From positions 1-26,188 of IMG/VR virus record IMGVR_UViG_3300045996_001330: a stretch of DNA of 26,188 nt. One strand, 5' to 3'. The first letter of the stretch is position 1. Every line of letters starts with the position of its first letter. The notes under the pieces are model-generated. The model was not told the DNA's origin. It was given only the letters and a program-made list of their open reading frames with translations, and did not search any database. Below, in pieces: positions 1 to 6,712 of the stretch. Origin of the DNA: a virus. A program made the position numbers and the translations under genes.

Positions 1-1
1 C

Positions 2-496
2 GGTGACGTCCCCAATTTCGGTGGGGGCGAGCGCTCCGAGGTGCGGGCGGGCGGATCGTTCGACGTCCGCTCGGGCCAGGAGACTTGGTACTCGTGGTCG
101 ATGCGTCTCGGCGACGCAGGCAAGGGTTTCAACCCCACCACGGGGTGGGGCCTGATCGTCATGCAGTGGCACAGCGACGAGGGCTCGCCCCCGTTGTCGG
201 TGCACGCCGAGGGCGGCCAGATTTCGCTCCAGAATGACCGCAAGGGCGGCTACGTCAAGAACGTGTGCCCGATCGACGCGGGCGTGTGGCACAACTACGT
301 GCTGCACGTGAAGTGGTCGAACACCAACAGCGGTCTCGTGGAGATGTGGCGCGACGGCCAGAAGCTGGCCAGCTACAACGCCTGGAACTGCGTGGGCAGC
401 GAGTCCAACTACCTCAAGATGGGCATTTATCGCGACCAGGCCCATACCAACGAACACATCGTCTGGCACGACAGCGTCAGGCAGTACCGGGTGTAG
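2..496 (+). CDS. Polysaccharide-lyase-like virion protein, 3' part
   Basis: Partial: the reading frame is open to the left edge of the window, so the true start lies upstream, and the GTG at 41 is only an internal codon. The visible 164 residues look like a concanavalin-type jelly roll of the heparin-lyase-I/polysaccharide-lyase kind: a GGGERSE loop, WYSWSMRL, QWHSDEG, DAGVWHNYVLHVKW, an EMWRDGQKL hairpin and LKMGIYR. Known members cut acidic glycans by beta-elimination. In phages such domains are usually tail-fibre or minor-tail depolymerases that open the host surface, which I infer here. It ends in TAG and is followed by a 65-base gap. Fold assignment is by motif pattern only. Confidence 0.7.
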   Translation, partial: GDVPNFGGGERSEVRAGGSFDVRSGQETWYSWSMRLGDAGKGFNPTTGWGLIVMQWHSDEGSPPLSVHAEGGQISLQNDRKGGYVKNVCPIDAGVWHNYVLHVKWSNTNSGLVEMWRDGQKLASYNAWNCVGSESNYLKMGIYRDQAHTNEHIVWHDSVRQYRV

Positions 497-509
497 TCGG
501 CAACGGAAA

Positions 510-539
510 TTGCTGATCAGTGCGACACTCCGGTAGGTC
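510..539 (+). promoter_or_regulatory. Possible promoter for the Ser-rich protein
   Basis: TTGCTG and TAGGTC are separated by 18 bases in the gap before the gene at 562. The -35 is good and the -10 fits only the TA of TAnnnT. It would give a leader of about 15 nt containing the strong ribosome site. Confidence 0.35.
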
Positions 540-561
540 GTAAGGAAAGGGAGGCCCATCA

Positions 562-1065
562 ATGGCCGAGACCAGCAAGGCAGCACGCAGCGCCTCGACC
601 TCTGAGGCCTCGACTGCGTCCACCACCCCCAGCTCCAGCAGCTCCAGCAGCTCGCAGGCGGACACCGTCCAGGGCGGCAGCTCGCAGACCGCCACCGCCA
701 CCGGCAGCGACCGCGAGGTGCTGTCGCCGATCGGTGTCAAGTCCTCCGAGGAGGACTGGGCCCTCGACGTTGACGGTGCCCGCGAGATCGCGACCGCCGG
801 TGGTCGTGTTCGTCCGGGAATGTCGATGATGGATGTCCAGGGCTCGGCCTACGACATTCCTGAGGTCTTCGACGAGTACCAGTATTACGAGAACGAGCGC
901 GTGAACAACGCTGCTCACCTGCGTCACCGTTTCGACGAGCGTCAGATCGACTGGGACCTGACGTCCCGCAAGGACCTCGCCGACGACGGCGTGACCTCCG
1001 AGGGTGTGAAGATTCGGGAGCGCTCGAACTTCACCCGCTCGCGGAAGTCCGACCAGGACCGCTAG
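562..1065 (+). CDS. Ser/Thr-rich hypothetical protein
   Basis: The 167-residue product is unrecognised. Residues 1-50 are low-complexity Ser/Thr/Ala with a run of eight serines, probably a flexible or surface-exposed segment. Residues 50-167 are charged and predicted soluble, with an SAYDIPEVFDEYQYYENERVN region and a basic C-terminus. There is no membrane segment or signal peptide. An AAAGGGAGG ribosome site lies 6-7 nt before the ATG, a possible promoter lies upstream and a strong hairpin terminator lies directly downstream, so it may be a well-expressed single gene. Placement beside a virion glycan-lyase makes a structural or decoration role possible, but nothing in the sequence proves it. 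Confidence 0.8.
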   Translation: MAETSKAARSASTSEASTASTTPSSSSSSSSQADTVQGGSSQTATATGSDREVLSPIGVKSSEEDWALDVDGAREIATAGGRVRPGMSMMDVQGSAYDIPEVFDEYQYYENERVNNAAHLRHRFDERQIDWDLTSRKDLADDGVTSEGVKIRERSNFTRSRKSDQDR

Positions 1066-1085
1066 TCCGCAGCGAACTACACGAA

Positions 1086-1115
1086 CGGCCCGGCCGCCCC
1101 CCGGTGGCCGGGCCG
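1086..1115. terminator. Bidirectional hairpin terminator
   Basis: A perfect 10-bp stem (CGGCCCGGCC with GGCCGGGCCG) and a 10-base loop lie between convergent genes ending at 1065 (+) and 1123 (-). There is no T-run, which is common in actinobacterial terminators. It would stop transcription from both sides. Confidence 0.7.
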
Positions 1116-1122
1116 TCGTGCG

Positions 1123-1335
1123 TCACGAGGAGTTTCGCTGGTTCCGGTCGGCAGCGACCTGAGCAATGTCGAAGAGTCCACCGTCGAGCAGGAACTGCTC
1201 GAACGCCTGGGCCGTGACCACAATGGTCTTGGCGGCGGCCGGGGTGGTGCCCTGGGAATGGTGCTGGAGCGCCATCTGGAGGGCGGTCTTGCGGACCTCC
1301 TGGCCCGGGTTCTCTGGCTTCGCAGCTTCGGTCAC
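1123..1335 (-). CDS. Small hypothetical protein
   Basis: A 70-residue unrecognised protein with a GTG start overlapping the stop of the upstream HTH gene by 4 bases (GTGA), so the two are translationally coupled. The sequence has an acidic-polar N-terminus followed by an Ala-rich helical segment (TIVVTAQAFEQFLLDGGLFDIAQVAADR) and no Cys or membrane segment. Its only context is the two-gene leftward unit with the excisionase-like protein; it could be a partner of that DNA-binding protein. The downstream end lies just past the shared hairpin at 1086-1115. Confidence 0.65.
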   Translation of the reverse strand: MTEAAKPENPGQEVRKTALQMALQHHSQGTTPAAAKTIVVTAQAFEQFLLDGGLFDIAQVAADRNQRNSS

Positions 1336-1511
1336 TTCTTCACCAGCGATTCTCCGCAGTGCGGGCAGTGGTTGTCGCGGACGTGAATCAGGATGGTTCC
1401 GGTGGCCAGCTTCTCCCCGGAAACGCCTTCGGGGAGGGTGCCTGCGTGGTACCAGTTGTAGATCGTTCGCCGGTACTTGCCGACTTCCTTGGCGTACTCG
1501 GTGACACTCAT
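1332..1511 (-). CDS. Excisionase/MerR-like HTH protein with C-terminal CxxC
   Basis: A 59-residue protein starting at ATG 1511. Residues 1-35 (VTEYAKEVGKYRRTIYNWYHAGTLP) match the winged-HTH of excisionase, MerR and IS607-type N-termini, where an aromatic-rich recognition helix is followed by GxLP. Residues 49-52 form CPHC, followed by a Gly, as in half of a zinc ribbon. Family members act as recombination directionality factors or small transcription regulators. No integrase is visible in the window, so a control role is equally likely. Longer in-frame starts exist upstream but leave the conserved domain. A TTGACC box lies about 60 bases upstream on this strand. It is divergent from the membrane cassette at 1644. 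Confidence 0.7.
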   Translation of the reverse strand: MSVTEYAKEVGKYRRTIYNWYHAGTLPEGVSGEKLATGTILIHVRDNHCPHCGESLVKK

Positions 1512-1643
1512 GGTCCGCACGGGCGACATTGCATCACATAGCTGAGATTCACACATTTTGCTCTGTTTTAGCAGGTCAAACGCGATATTAGGCCAGATGC
1601 GATGATCGGGCGGTCTCGACATGCGATAGACGGAGGACCCCCC

Positions 1644-2021
1644 ATGGCTGCTGTTAGTTGTGCGCCGGGGTTGTGTGCGCCCGACGGACCCGACATCCCG
1701 TTCGGGCCGTGGCCGATCGTTCTGTACGACTTGGTGCGACTGTTTCTCGCGTTGAGCTGCGTCGGCATCTTCACGCTGTCGCTGCTGTCGGCGGTCCAGG
1801 CCGAGCTGCTGACGCAGCGGGCGCGTTACGTGGCGCTGATGCTGTTCGCTTCGGTCGTGTTGGGTACCGAGATCGGCCACCTGGGCGACGACGCGCACTA
1901 TCGGCTGTGGATGGCGGCGGTGGCCGTGCTCATGGCCCTGTGGGGCCTGCTGGGGTACTTCCTCCAGAACGAGGCTCCTGCGCGCCAGCATGATGACCCA
2001 CGATTTTACCGGGGCTGGTGA
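1644..2021 (+). CDS. Membrane protein, three TM segments (holin candidate)
   Basis: A 125-residue protein with ATG at 1644 preceded by GGAGG at 1632-1636. Three hydrophobic helices are visible at about residues 22-47, 61-80 and 89-108, with a short charged C-terminal tail. Size and topology fit class-I-type phage holins, and the two following genes overlap it and also encode membrane proteins, as in actinophage lysis cassettes. No endolysin is present nearby, so the holin role is inferred from topology and context only. Its stop overlaps the next start (GTGA). Confidence 0.75.
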   Translation: MAAVSCAPGLCAPDGPDIPFGPWPIVLYDLVRLFLALSCVGIFTLSLLSAVQAELLTQRARYVALMLFASVVLGTEIGHLGDDAHYRLWMAAVAVLMALWGLLGYFLQNEAPARQHDDPRFYRGW

Positions 2022-2542
2022 AATACCGCCGCCTGGTGGAGCGGGCGTACCGGAGGCGCGCAGAACGGCGCGCCAAACTTCTGTTGATTTTTGCCGAGCG
2101 TGGGTGGAACCGGCCCCACGAAATGGGGCTACTGATTGTCTGCATTCTAGGTGGGTTCCTGGGATTGATTTTTGGTGGTGGCACCAGCTCAGTTGTCCAG
2201 CAGGCATTTCCCTATCCGCTGAATCTCGTGTGGTTTCTCGGAATCGGATTGGGCAGCGCCGTGGCCTACGGCGGCATTCTGTCGCGCACCTCGCTGGGCC
2301 TGGAGGTCGAGCGTGCGGGCCTGCTTGCCCTCACCGGCTGGCTGCTGGCCTTCCCGGTCATGGGCCTGGGGATTCTCGCCATTCCTGGGTCACTCAACGT
2401 GTCGGTCTTCATCGGGTCATTCGGCCTGTGCAACATCGTCCGCGCGTTCTGGATCAGCGTGGACCTGCACGAATTGGACGTGCTGATCACGACCGCTGAG
2501 CGGCAACGCCTCAAGGATGACGAGAATGGCGGCGCCGAATGA
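2018..2542 (+). CDS. Membrane protein, about four TM segments
   Basis: A 174-residue protein whose GTG start overlaps the previous stop by 4 bases. A strongly basic N-terminus (KYRRLVERAYRRRAERRAK) precedes hydrophobic segments near residues 36-55, 68-90, 101-122 and 127-143. The C-terminus is charged and cytosolic-looking. The positive-inside rule places the N-terminus in the cytoplasm. The family is not recognised. Close coupling with the flanking membrane genes suggests one complex, possibly holin or anti-holin. Base composition is less GC-rich here (attgatttttggtgg stretch) than in the replication genes. Confidence 0.75.
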   Translation: MKYRRLVERAYRRRAERRAKLLLIFAERGWNRPHEMGLLIVCILGGFLGLIFGGGTSSVVQQAFPYPLNLVWFLGIGLGSAVAYGGILSRTSLGLEVERAGLLALTGWLLAFPVMGLGILAIPGSLNVSVFIGSFGLCNIVRAFWISVDLHELDVLITTAERQRLKDDENGGAE

Positions 2543-3177
2543 TGCTCCTGCTGTGGCTCGATCAAGCCGTGCACCTGGTGAACCTCCGTCCACCGGTGCC
2601 GCCGACACCGGCCCCGGCCGCCGGACAGGGCGTGGTCGCGGCCGGGACGAACTGGTTCCAGTGGGTCGCGCTGCTCCTGGGCGCGGGCGGCCTGGTCACG
2701 GGTGTCGGCGCATTCCTGCTCACGCCAGCGAACCGCCGCAAGATTCAGGCGGAGACGGCCGAGAAGCTGTCACTGAACGCGCTCAAGCAAGCCGAGATGT
2801 CCGAGGCGGCCCGCAAGGAAATGCTTTCGGAAGTGGCGGTGGTCAAGAAGGACTCGGCCGCTGCCGAAAAGCGGGCAGAGACGGCGGAGAAACGCGCCCG
2901 CAAGGCCGAGGACGACACGTGGAAGATCACCCGGCGCGCGGAGCGCGCCGAGGTGGAGCTGACCGAGCTGCGGGTCGAGGCCACCGAGGCAACAAGGGCA
3001 TCTCAGGTGGCTGTGGAGGCGGCCAACGCCCTGCGCGCGGAGGTCCGAGAGGTCCGCGCGGAGCTGACTCGCAAGGAAACTGAGTGGACCGAGCTGTTGG
3101 GGCTGGTCCGTTCGTCGTGCGACAACCCGCCGGTCTGTCTGGCGTTCCGGCAGGCGCGAACCGCGGCGCGCGACTAA
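2539..3177 (+). CDS. Membrane-anchored coiled-coil protein
   Basis: A 212-residue protein starting at ATG 2539 (or 2542), overlapping the previous stop. A short hydrophobic start and a Pro-rich stretch precede one clear TM helix at about residues 38-62. From about 66 to 180 the sequence is a long charged heptad-like helix (repeated AEKRAETAEKRA, RAERAEVELTELR) ending in a CDNPPVCLAF pair of cysteines. The shape resembles spanin- or Rz-like or holin-associated proteins, but it could also be a structural tether. It is the last gene of the cassette, and its TAA overlaps the TAG of the opposing gene at 3174. Confidence 0.7.
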   Translation: MMLLLWLDQAVHLVNLRPPVPPTPAPAAGQGVVAAGTNWFQWVALLLGAGGLVTGVGAFLLTPANRRKIQAETAEKLSLNALKQAEMSEAARKEMLSEVAVVKKDSAAAEKRAETAEKRARKAEDDTWKITRRAERAEVELTELRVEATEATRASQVAVEAANALRAEVREVRAELTRKETEWTELLGLVRSSCDNPPVCLAFRQARTAARD

Positions 3178-3608
3178 CTGGCGACCTGGCGCATTTCCTT
3201 GGGGGTGTCCTCCACGACGGTGGTGGGCACGTCGTGCAGGGTGGTCTCGGTGGCCAGGATCGGCTTGTTGTCGGCGTCCCACTGGCGCACGAGGGCGTCC
3301 CAGAACGCGGCGGCGTACAGCATCGTGGTCGCGGAGCTGGTGTAGTTGCCGTTGAGGTAGCGCTTGGCGGCGGTGCGCGCCTCCGCGGCGTTCTTGACGG
3401 CCTGGGCCCGGTAGTTGACGGGGCGTGGCTTGGGTTTTTCGTTGGATCGCTCATGCATCCACCCGAAGCTCACGTAGTACACGAGGGTCAATGGCCAGAA
3501 CCAGGCCAGACGTCTCGTCATCTTGTCTTCGTCTTTGTCGGTGGCCCCGCACAAGAGCGCGACCATGAACCAGATACCGAGATAGAGGAGGATCGCGGAC
3601 CAGTGCAT
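3174..3608 (-). CDS. Small membrane protein with soluble C-terminal domain
   Basis: 144 residues from ATG 3608, preceded by GGAAGGA. Two adjacent hydrophobic helices (about residues 4-17 and 29-43, with HWSAILLYLGIWFMVALLCG first) are followed by a basic linker (ERSNEKPKPRPVNYR) and an Ala-rich soluble tail. The family is not recognised. It stands alone on the leftward strand with a clear promoter, between the lysis-like cassette and the repressor-like gene, which is where lysogeny-associated or superinfection-exclusion membrane proteins often sit. That role is a guess from position. Confidence 0.75.
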   Translation of the reverse strand: MHWSAILLYLGIWFMVALLCGATDKDEDKMTRRLAWFWPLTLVYYVSFGWMHERSNEKPKPRPVNYRAQAVKNAAEARTAAKRYLNGNYTSSATTMLYAAAFWDALVRQWDADNKPILATETTLHDVPTTVVEDTPKEMRQVAS

Positions 3609-3641
3609 CGGGTTCCTTCCACGGGGCGACGGGGCGGTACG

Positions 3642-3670
3642 AACATACCCCTTGGGGGACCCGGTAACAA
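3642..3670 (-). promoter_or_regulatory. Promoter for the leftward membrane protein
   Basis: On the reverse strand TTGTTA and TATGTT are exactly 17 bases apart, about 34 bases before the ATG at 3608. The spacer contains a CCCC-TT-GGGG inverted repeat that could hold a regulator. Confidence 0.65.
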
Positions 3671-3750
3671 GTCGGTCTAGGGCGGCGATAGTCTCGTAGC
3701 CACCCGCTCCCGCGACGAACCCCCGCATCTCGCGGGGCGGGTGGGTCCAG

Positions 3751-4212
3751 CTACACCCGCAGCGAGTCCGGGTCCGAGGACACCGCTCCCCCGGCCTGGG
3801 CCCGCAGCCCCTCGGCGTACCCGGCATCCCACCCGGTCTGACGTGCGGTTTCCACCGCCTCGGCTGACGCCCGGATGATCTCGGTCCAGGCGTTCTGGAG
3901 CCGTGGGGTGATCAGCGGACCGTGCGCCTCGGGCGGAGGCCGGAACTCCGAGACCTGATCGCGGGAGCGGTCCTCGGCCGCTGCTCGCAGCTCCACCGGT
4001 GGTACTTCGAGAGCCAGGGCCAGCAGGTGCAGCGTGCGCTCGTGGATGGAGCGGCGCTCTCCCCGCACGATGCGGCGCACGGTGTCGGCGTCGAGCCCGG
4101 TGCCCTTCCCGCGCATTCCCCTGTCCCAGGTGGCAGTACGCGCAGAAACTTCTTCGTAGTTGAGGTCTAGGGCGTGCATGCGGTTCTGGACATACCTGGA
4201 GAGTGCGGTCAT
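3751..4212 (-). CDS. XRE-family HTH protein, repressor-like
   Basis: A 153-residue protein. Residues 4-75 form a Cro/CI-type HTH: LSRYVQNRMHALDLNYEEVSART, then DADTVRRIVRGERRSIHERTLHLLALALEVPPVEL, with the typical helix 2-turn-helix 3 and closing leucine-rich helices. The C-terminal half is Ala-rich and helical with no protease or kinase motif, so it may be a dimerisation region. It is read away from the recombination operon, a classic position for an immunity or early-gene repressor. A TTGACACGG-TTT-GGCACG stretch in the gap upstream (4222-4237) is a possible operator, though it is not a clean palindrome. Confidence 0.75.
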   Translation of the reverse strand: MTALSRYVQNRMHALDLNYEEVSARTATWDRGMRGKGTGLDADTVRRIVRGERRSIHERTLHLLALALEVPPVELRAAAEDRSRDQVSEFRPPPEAHGPLITPRLQNAWTEIIRASAEAVETARQTGWDAGYAEGLRAQAGGAVSSDPDSLRV

Positions 4213-4329
4213 GAGCCCATCTTGACACGGTTTGGCACGTAGTCGGGAATCGGCGCGTTACCTGAGCCTGTCAGCGGCGGCCATCTGGCCTGCTGGAGGA
4301 TCACCGGATGCGCTCGGTGGAGCAGGGGG

Positions 4330-4359
4330 TTGCGCGGCGTCACCACCATCAGGTACAAA
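4330..4359 (+). promoter_or_regulatory. Possible promoter of the recombination operon
   Basis: TTGCGC and TACAAA are 18 bases apart. The ATG at 4367 is 7 bases beyond the -10, the spacing seen at the leaderless starts in this window. The -10 lacks the final T, so the call is moderate. Confidence 0.45.
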
Positions 4360-4366
4360 CGTCCCC

Positions 4367-4492
4367 ATGAACTTCAGTGTCGGTGTCCGGACCTACGGTC
4401 CAGACGTACCCGGGAAAGACGAGAGCCCGCTGTCCCCATGGGAGACAACGGGCCCTCGTACCCCAGCCGTCACTGAGTTGGAGACCCCATGA
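4367..4492 (+). CDS. Possible leader peptide before the exonuclease gene
   Basis: A 41-codon frame (MNFSVGVRTYGPDV...) starts at the expected +1 of the promoter above and ends in ELETP-stop, with its TGA overlapping the ATG of the exonuclease gene. It contains a large hairpin (4420-4458), so ribosome movement on it could open or close the structure. Composition is not strikingly coding. It may simply be an untranslated leader. No homology is recognised. Confidence 0.3.
   Translation: MNFSVGVRTYGPDVPGKDESPLSPWETTGPRTPAVTELETP
4420..4458 (+). promoter_or_regulatory. Leader hairpin before the recombination operon
   Basis: CGAGAGCCCG pairs with CGGGCCCTCG (one mismatch), and inside it TGTC pairs with GACA around CCATGG. 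No T-run follows. It is an attenuator or mRNA-stability candidate in the leader. Confidence 0.5.
4480..4488 (+). promoter_or_regulatory. Start-associated ribosome site GGAGACCCC
   Basis: GGAGACCCC abuts the ATG at 4489. The surrounding 18 bases (TGGAGACCCCATGACAGC) are identical at 6699-6716. Confidence 0.7.
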
Positions 4493-5553
4493 CAGCGTCG
4501 CAACCCTACACCGAAGGGTGGGCAGTGCCCGGTATCGATCCGGCCGTCGCCCTCTGCATCCTCGACCGGGACGCCCCCGTGGAGGACTGGTACCGCTGCC
4601 GTCGCACCGGCATCGGCGGCTCCGACGTCTCCGCTGTCTTCGGACTGTCGGCCTACCGCTCCCGCTTCGACGTGTGGGTGGAGAAGACCGACACCGCGCC
4701 CCCGGAGATCGAGGACGACGACAACACCGCCCCCTACTGGGGCAAGCGCCTGGAGCCCCTGCTGCGCGAGGAGTTCGCCGCCCGCACCGGGGTCACCGTC
4801 ACCCTGCCCGGCACCCTGCGCTCGGTGCAGTGGCCGTGGATGACCACCAACCTCGACGGGCTGTGCTCCGACGGGGCGATCTACGAGGGCAAGACGGCCT
4901 CCAGCTACGCCAAGTCCGACTGGGAGGACGACCAGGTCGCCGACCACGCCGAGCTTCAGGCCCAGCACAACATGGCCGTCACCGGCGCGCACGGCTGCTG
5001 GGTGTCCTGCCTGCTCGGGGGGCAGAAGCTGGAGATTCGTTTCGTCGAACGCGACGACTCGATCATCGAAAGCCTGGTCGCGGTCGAGCGCGCGTTCTGG
5101 CACGACTACGTGCTGACCAACCAGATGCCACCGGCGGACGCCACCACCGCGTTCGGGGACGCGCTGAGCAAGCGCTTCCCGGTGGCCGACGAGGACACCG
5201 TGGCCATCGACCCGGCCGAGCGGGACCGACTGGCGGCGCTGATGGCCCAGGCCGAGGCGGCGAAGTCCTACCTGGTGGCCGAGGACGAGGCCAAGAACGT
5301 CACCAAGCAGACGCTGGGGGCCCGCACCCACCTGGAGTGCTACGACGCCCAGGGGCGCCGCCAGGAGCTGGCCACCTGGAAGCAGACCGGCAACCTCGAC
5401 CTCAAGCGGCTCACCGCCGAACAGCCCGATGTGGTCGAAGAATTCAAGATCAAGGTCGAGGGTTTCGACCTGCCCGCCTTCAAGGCTGCTCACCCTGACC
5501 TCTACACCCAATACCGAGGACGCAAGCTACTGATGAAGAAGGTGGAATCCTGA
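4489..5553 (+). CDS. YqaJ/lambda-exonuclease-type recombination nuclease
   Basis: A 354-residue PD-(D/E)XK exonuclease of the lambda Exo/YqaJ viral recombinase class, which resects double-stranded ends 5' to 3' for a partner annealing protein. Visible motifs are RRTGIGGSDVSAVFG (GGSD at 43-46), WGKRLEP with E89, TTNLDG with D123, YEGK with E133 and K135, then AELQAQHNM (Q157, Q159). These fit the conserved core order. The length is typical. The start is set by GGAGACCCC directly before the ATG. Its TGA overlaps the ATG of the RecT gene, so the pair is translationally coupled, matching known exonuclease-annealase pairs. Catalytic residues all appear present. Confidence 0.92.
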   Translation: MTASQPYTEGWAVPGIDPAVALCILDRDAPVEDWYRCRRTGIGGSDVSAVFGLSAYRSRFDVWVEKTDTAPPEIEDDDNTAPYWGKRLEPLLREEFAARTGVTVTLPGTLRSVQWPWMTTNLDGLCSDGAIYEGKTASSYAKSDWEDDQVADHAELQAQHNMAVTGAHGCWVSCLLGGQKLEIRFVERDDSIIESLVAVERAFWHDYVLTNQMPPADATTAFGDALSKRFPVADEDTVAIDPAERDRLAALMAQAEAAKSYLVAEDEAKNVTKQTLGARTHLECYDAQGRRQELATWKQTGNLDLKRLTAEQPDVVEEFKIKVEGFDLPAFKAAHPDLYTQYRGRKLLMKKVES

Positions 5554-6455
5554 TGGCCAGGGGCCTCGCAGACCGAGTCAAGCAGCAGGAGCAGCAGACC
5601 ACGGGCACCGGCGCAGAAGTCGCCCGCCAGCCCAGTACGCTCCAGCAGCGCATCGAGCGGATGGCACCCGAACTACAGCGGGCCATGCCCCGTGGTGCCG
5701 AGGCCACCCAGCTCGTCCGGGACGCGCTCACCGTGGTCCGCATGACACCGAAGCTGGCGGAATGTTCCCCGGACTCGGTGCTCGGCGGTCTCATGACGAT
5801 CGCCCAGCTCGGGCTGCGTCCCGGGGTGCTCGGCCACGCCTGGCTGCTGCCGCTGTGGTCCAGTCGTAACAGCCGCCTGGAAGCCCAACTCATCATCGGC
5901 TATCAGGGCATGGTCGAGCTGGCCTACCGCACCGGCCAGATCAAGTCGCTGATGGCGCACACGGTGTACGAGAACGACGACTTCCACGTGGCCTACGGCA
6001 TCGAGGACACCATCATCCACCGCCCCAATTTCAACGGGGACCGGGGCGCTCCGGTGGCCTACTACGCGGTGGCCAAGTTCTATCCACCGAAGCCTGGTGT
6101 CGACGCTGGACACGCGTTCTGGGTGATGACCCAGGCGGAGATGGAAGCCCATCGGGACAAGTTCGCGATGGCCAAGAACCGCAAGACCCAGGAAATCACT
6201 GGGCCCTGGCGGGATCACTTCGAGTCGATGGCCCACAAGACTGTGGTCCGGATGCTCGCCAAGTGGATGCCCAAGGCCACCGAGTTCGCGACCGCGCTCA
6301 GCGCTGACGAGACGGTGCGACTCGACCCCAACCCCGAGTCGGACCCGGCCGTGGTCAGCAAGGCCATCGAGGCCAGCAGCGGCGACTACACCGTGCCGGA
6401 CGAAGCCCCCGCTAACCCTGAGCAGCCGCCTCCGCCGGAGGAGCCTGCTGGATGA
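5553..6455 (+). CDS. recT: RecT-family single-strand annealing protein
   Basis: A 300-residue protein of the RecT family, which binds the single strands made by the partner exonuclease and anneals them to homologous DNA. Recognisable segments include LQRAMPRGAEATQLVRDALTVVR, CSPDSVLGGLMTIAQLGLRPG, the QLIIGYQGMVELAYRTGQI block and the MAHKTVVRMLAKWMPKA segment near the C-terminus. The first 30 residues are Gln/Thr-rich and the last 25 are Pro/Glu-rich, probably disordered tails. The start overlaps the exonuclease stop by one base (TGATG). It is co-transcribed with the next two genes. Confidence 0.93.
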   Translation: MARGLADRVKQQEQQTTGTGAEVARQPSTLQQRIERMAPELQRAMPRGAEATQLVRDALTVVRMTPKLAECSPDSVLGGLMTIAQLGLRPGVLGHAWLLPLWSSRNSRLEAQLIIGYQGMVELAYRTGQIKSLMAHTVYENDDFHVAYGIEDTIIHRPNFNGDRGAPVAYYAVAKFYPPKPGVDAGHAFWVMTQAEMEAHRDKFAMAKNRKTQEITGPWRDHFESMAHKTVVRMLAKWMPKATEFATALSADETVRLDPNPESDPAVVSKAIEASSGDYTVPDEAPANPEQPPPPEEPAG

Positions 6456-6712
6456 CCGCTGACCTGCAATGTCGGTCCATCTACATGGTCGACCTTGGCG
6501 ATCGTGTCAATCCGTGCTATTACAGGTGTGTGCATACAGCCGGGCACTCCGGCCTCCACCGTGGGCACGAGATCGACGAACTAGGCTTCCCCGCCCTCGG
6601 CGGGGATGAGGCGCTGTGGCCTGACCGTCGCGCCTTGAACGGTGACACCGCCCCTGAGCGGCTTCACCCGCAGGACCCCAACCAAATCCCGTTCGAACTG
6701 GAGACCCCATGA
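6452..6712 (+). CDS. Small Cys/His protein
   Basis: An 86-residue unrecognised protein overlapping the RecT stop (ATGA). Its one clear motif is CYYRCVHTAGHSGLHRGH at about residues 22-39, a CxxxCxH...GHxGxH pattern that could bind one zinc ion. A related Cys/His layout occurs in the product at 11305. The rest is polar, ending in ELETP encoded by the start-associated element of the next gene. Its place inside the exonuclease-RecT-ParB operon suggests a DNA-related accessory role, but no function is known to me. Confidence 0.75.
   Translation: MTADLQCRSIYMVDLGDRVNPCYYRCVHTAGHSGLHRGHEIDELGFPALGGDEALWPDRRALNGDTAPERLHPQDPNQIPFELETP
6700..6708 (+). promoter_or_regulatory. Start-associated ribosome site GGAGACCCC
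   Basis: This exact element lies directly against the ATG at 6709 and is also the last codons of the upstream gene. Confidence 0.7.

Noticed and set aside
1332-2207. Longer version of the excisionase-like gene
   Set aside because: The added 232 residues overlap the membrane-protein genes antisense and have low-complexity Gln/Arg composition; the HTH domain begins at 1511.
4222-4251. Promoter from the TTGACA at 4222
   Set aside because: No TAnnnT box at 16-19 bases; could be operator sequence instead.
4232-4492. Extended 86-codon leader frame
   Set aside because: It starts upstream of the likely promoter and has no ribosome site; only the 4367 start is kept, at low confidence.
4393-5511. 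Long reverse-strand frame (about 370 codons) opposite the exonuclease gene
   Set aside because: It mirrors a clear YqaJ-type gene with intact motifs; the frame stays open only because of high GC and has a Val/Leu/Gly-biased shadow composition.
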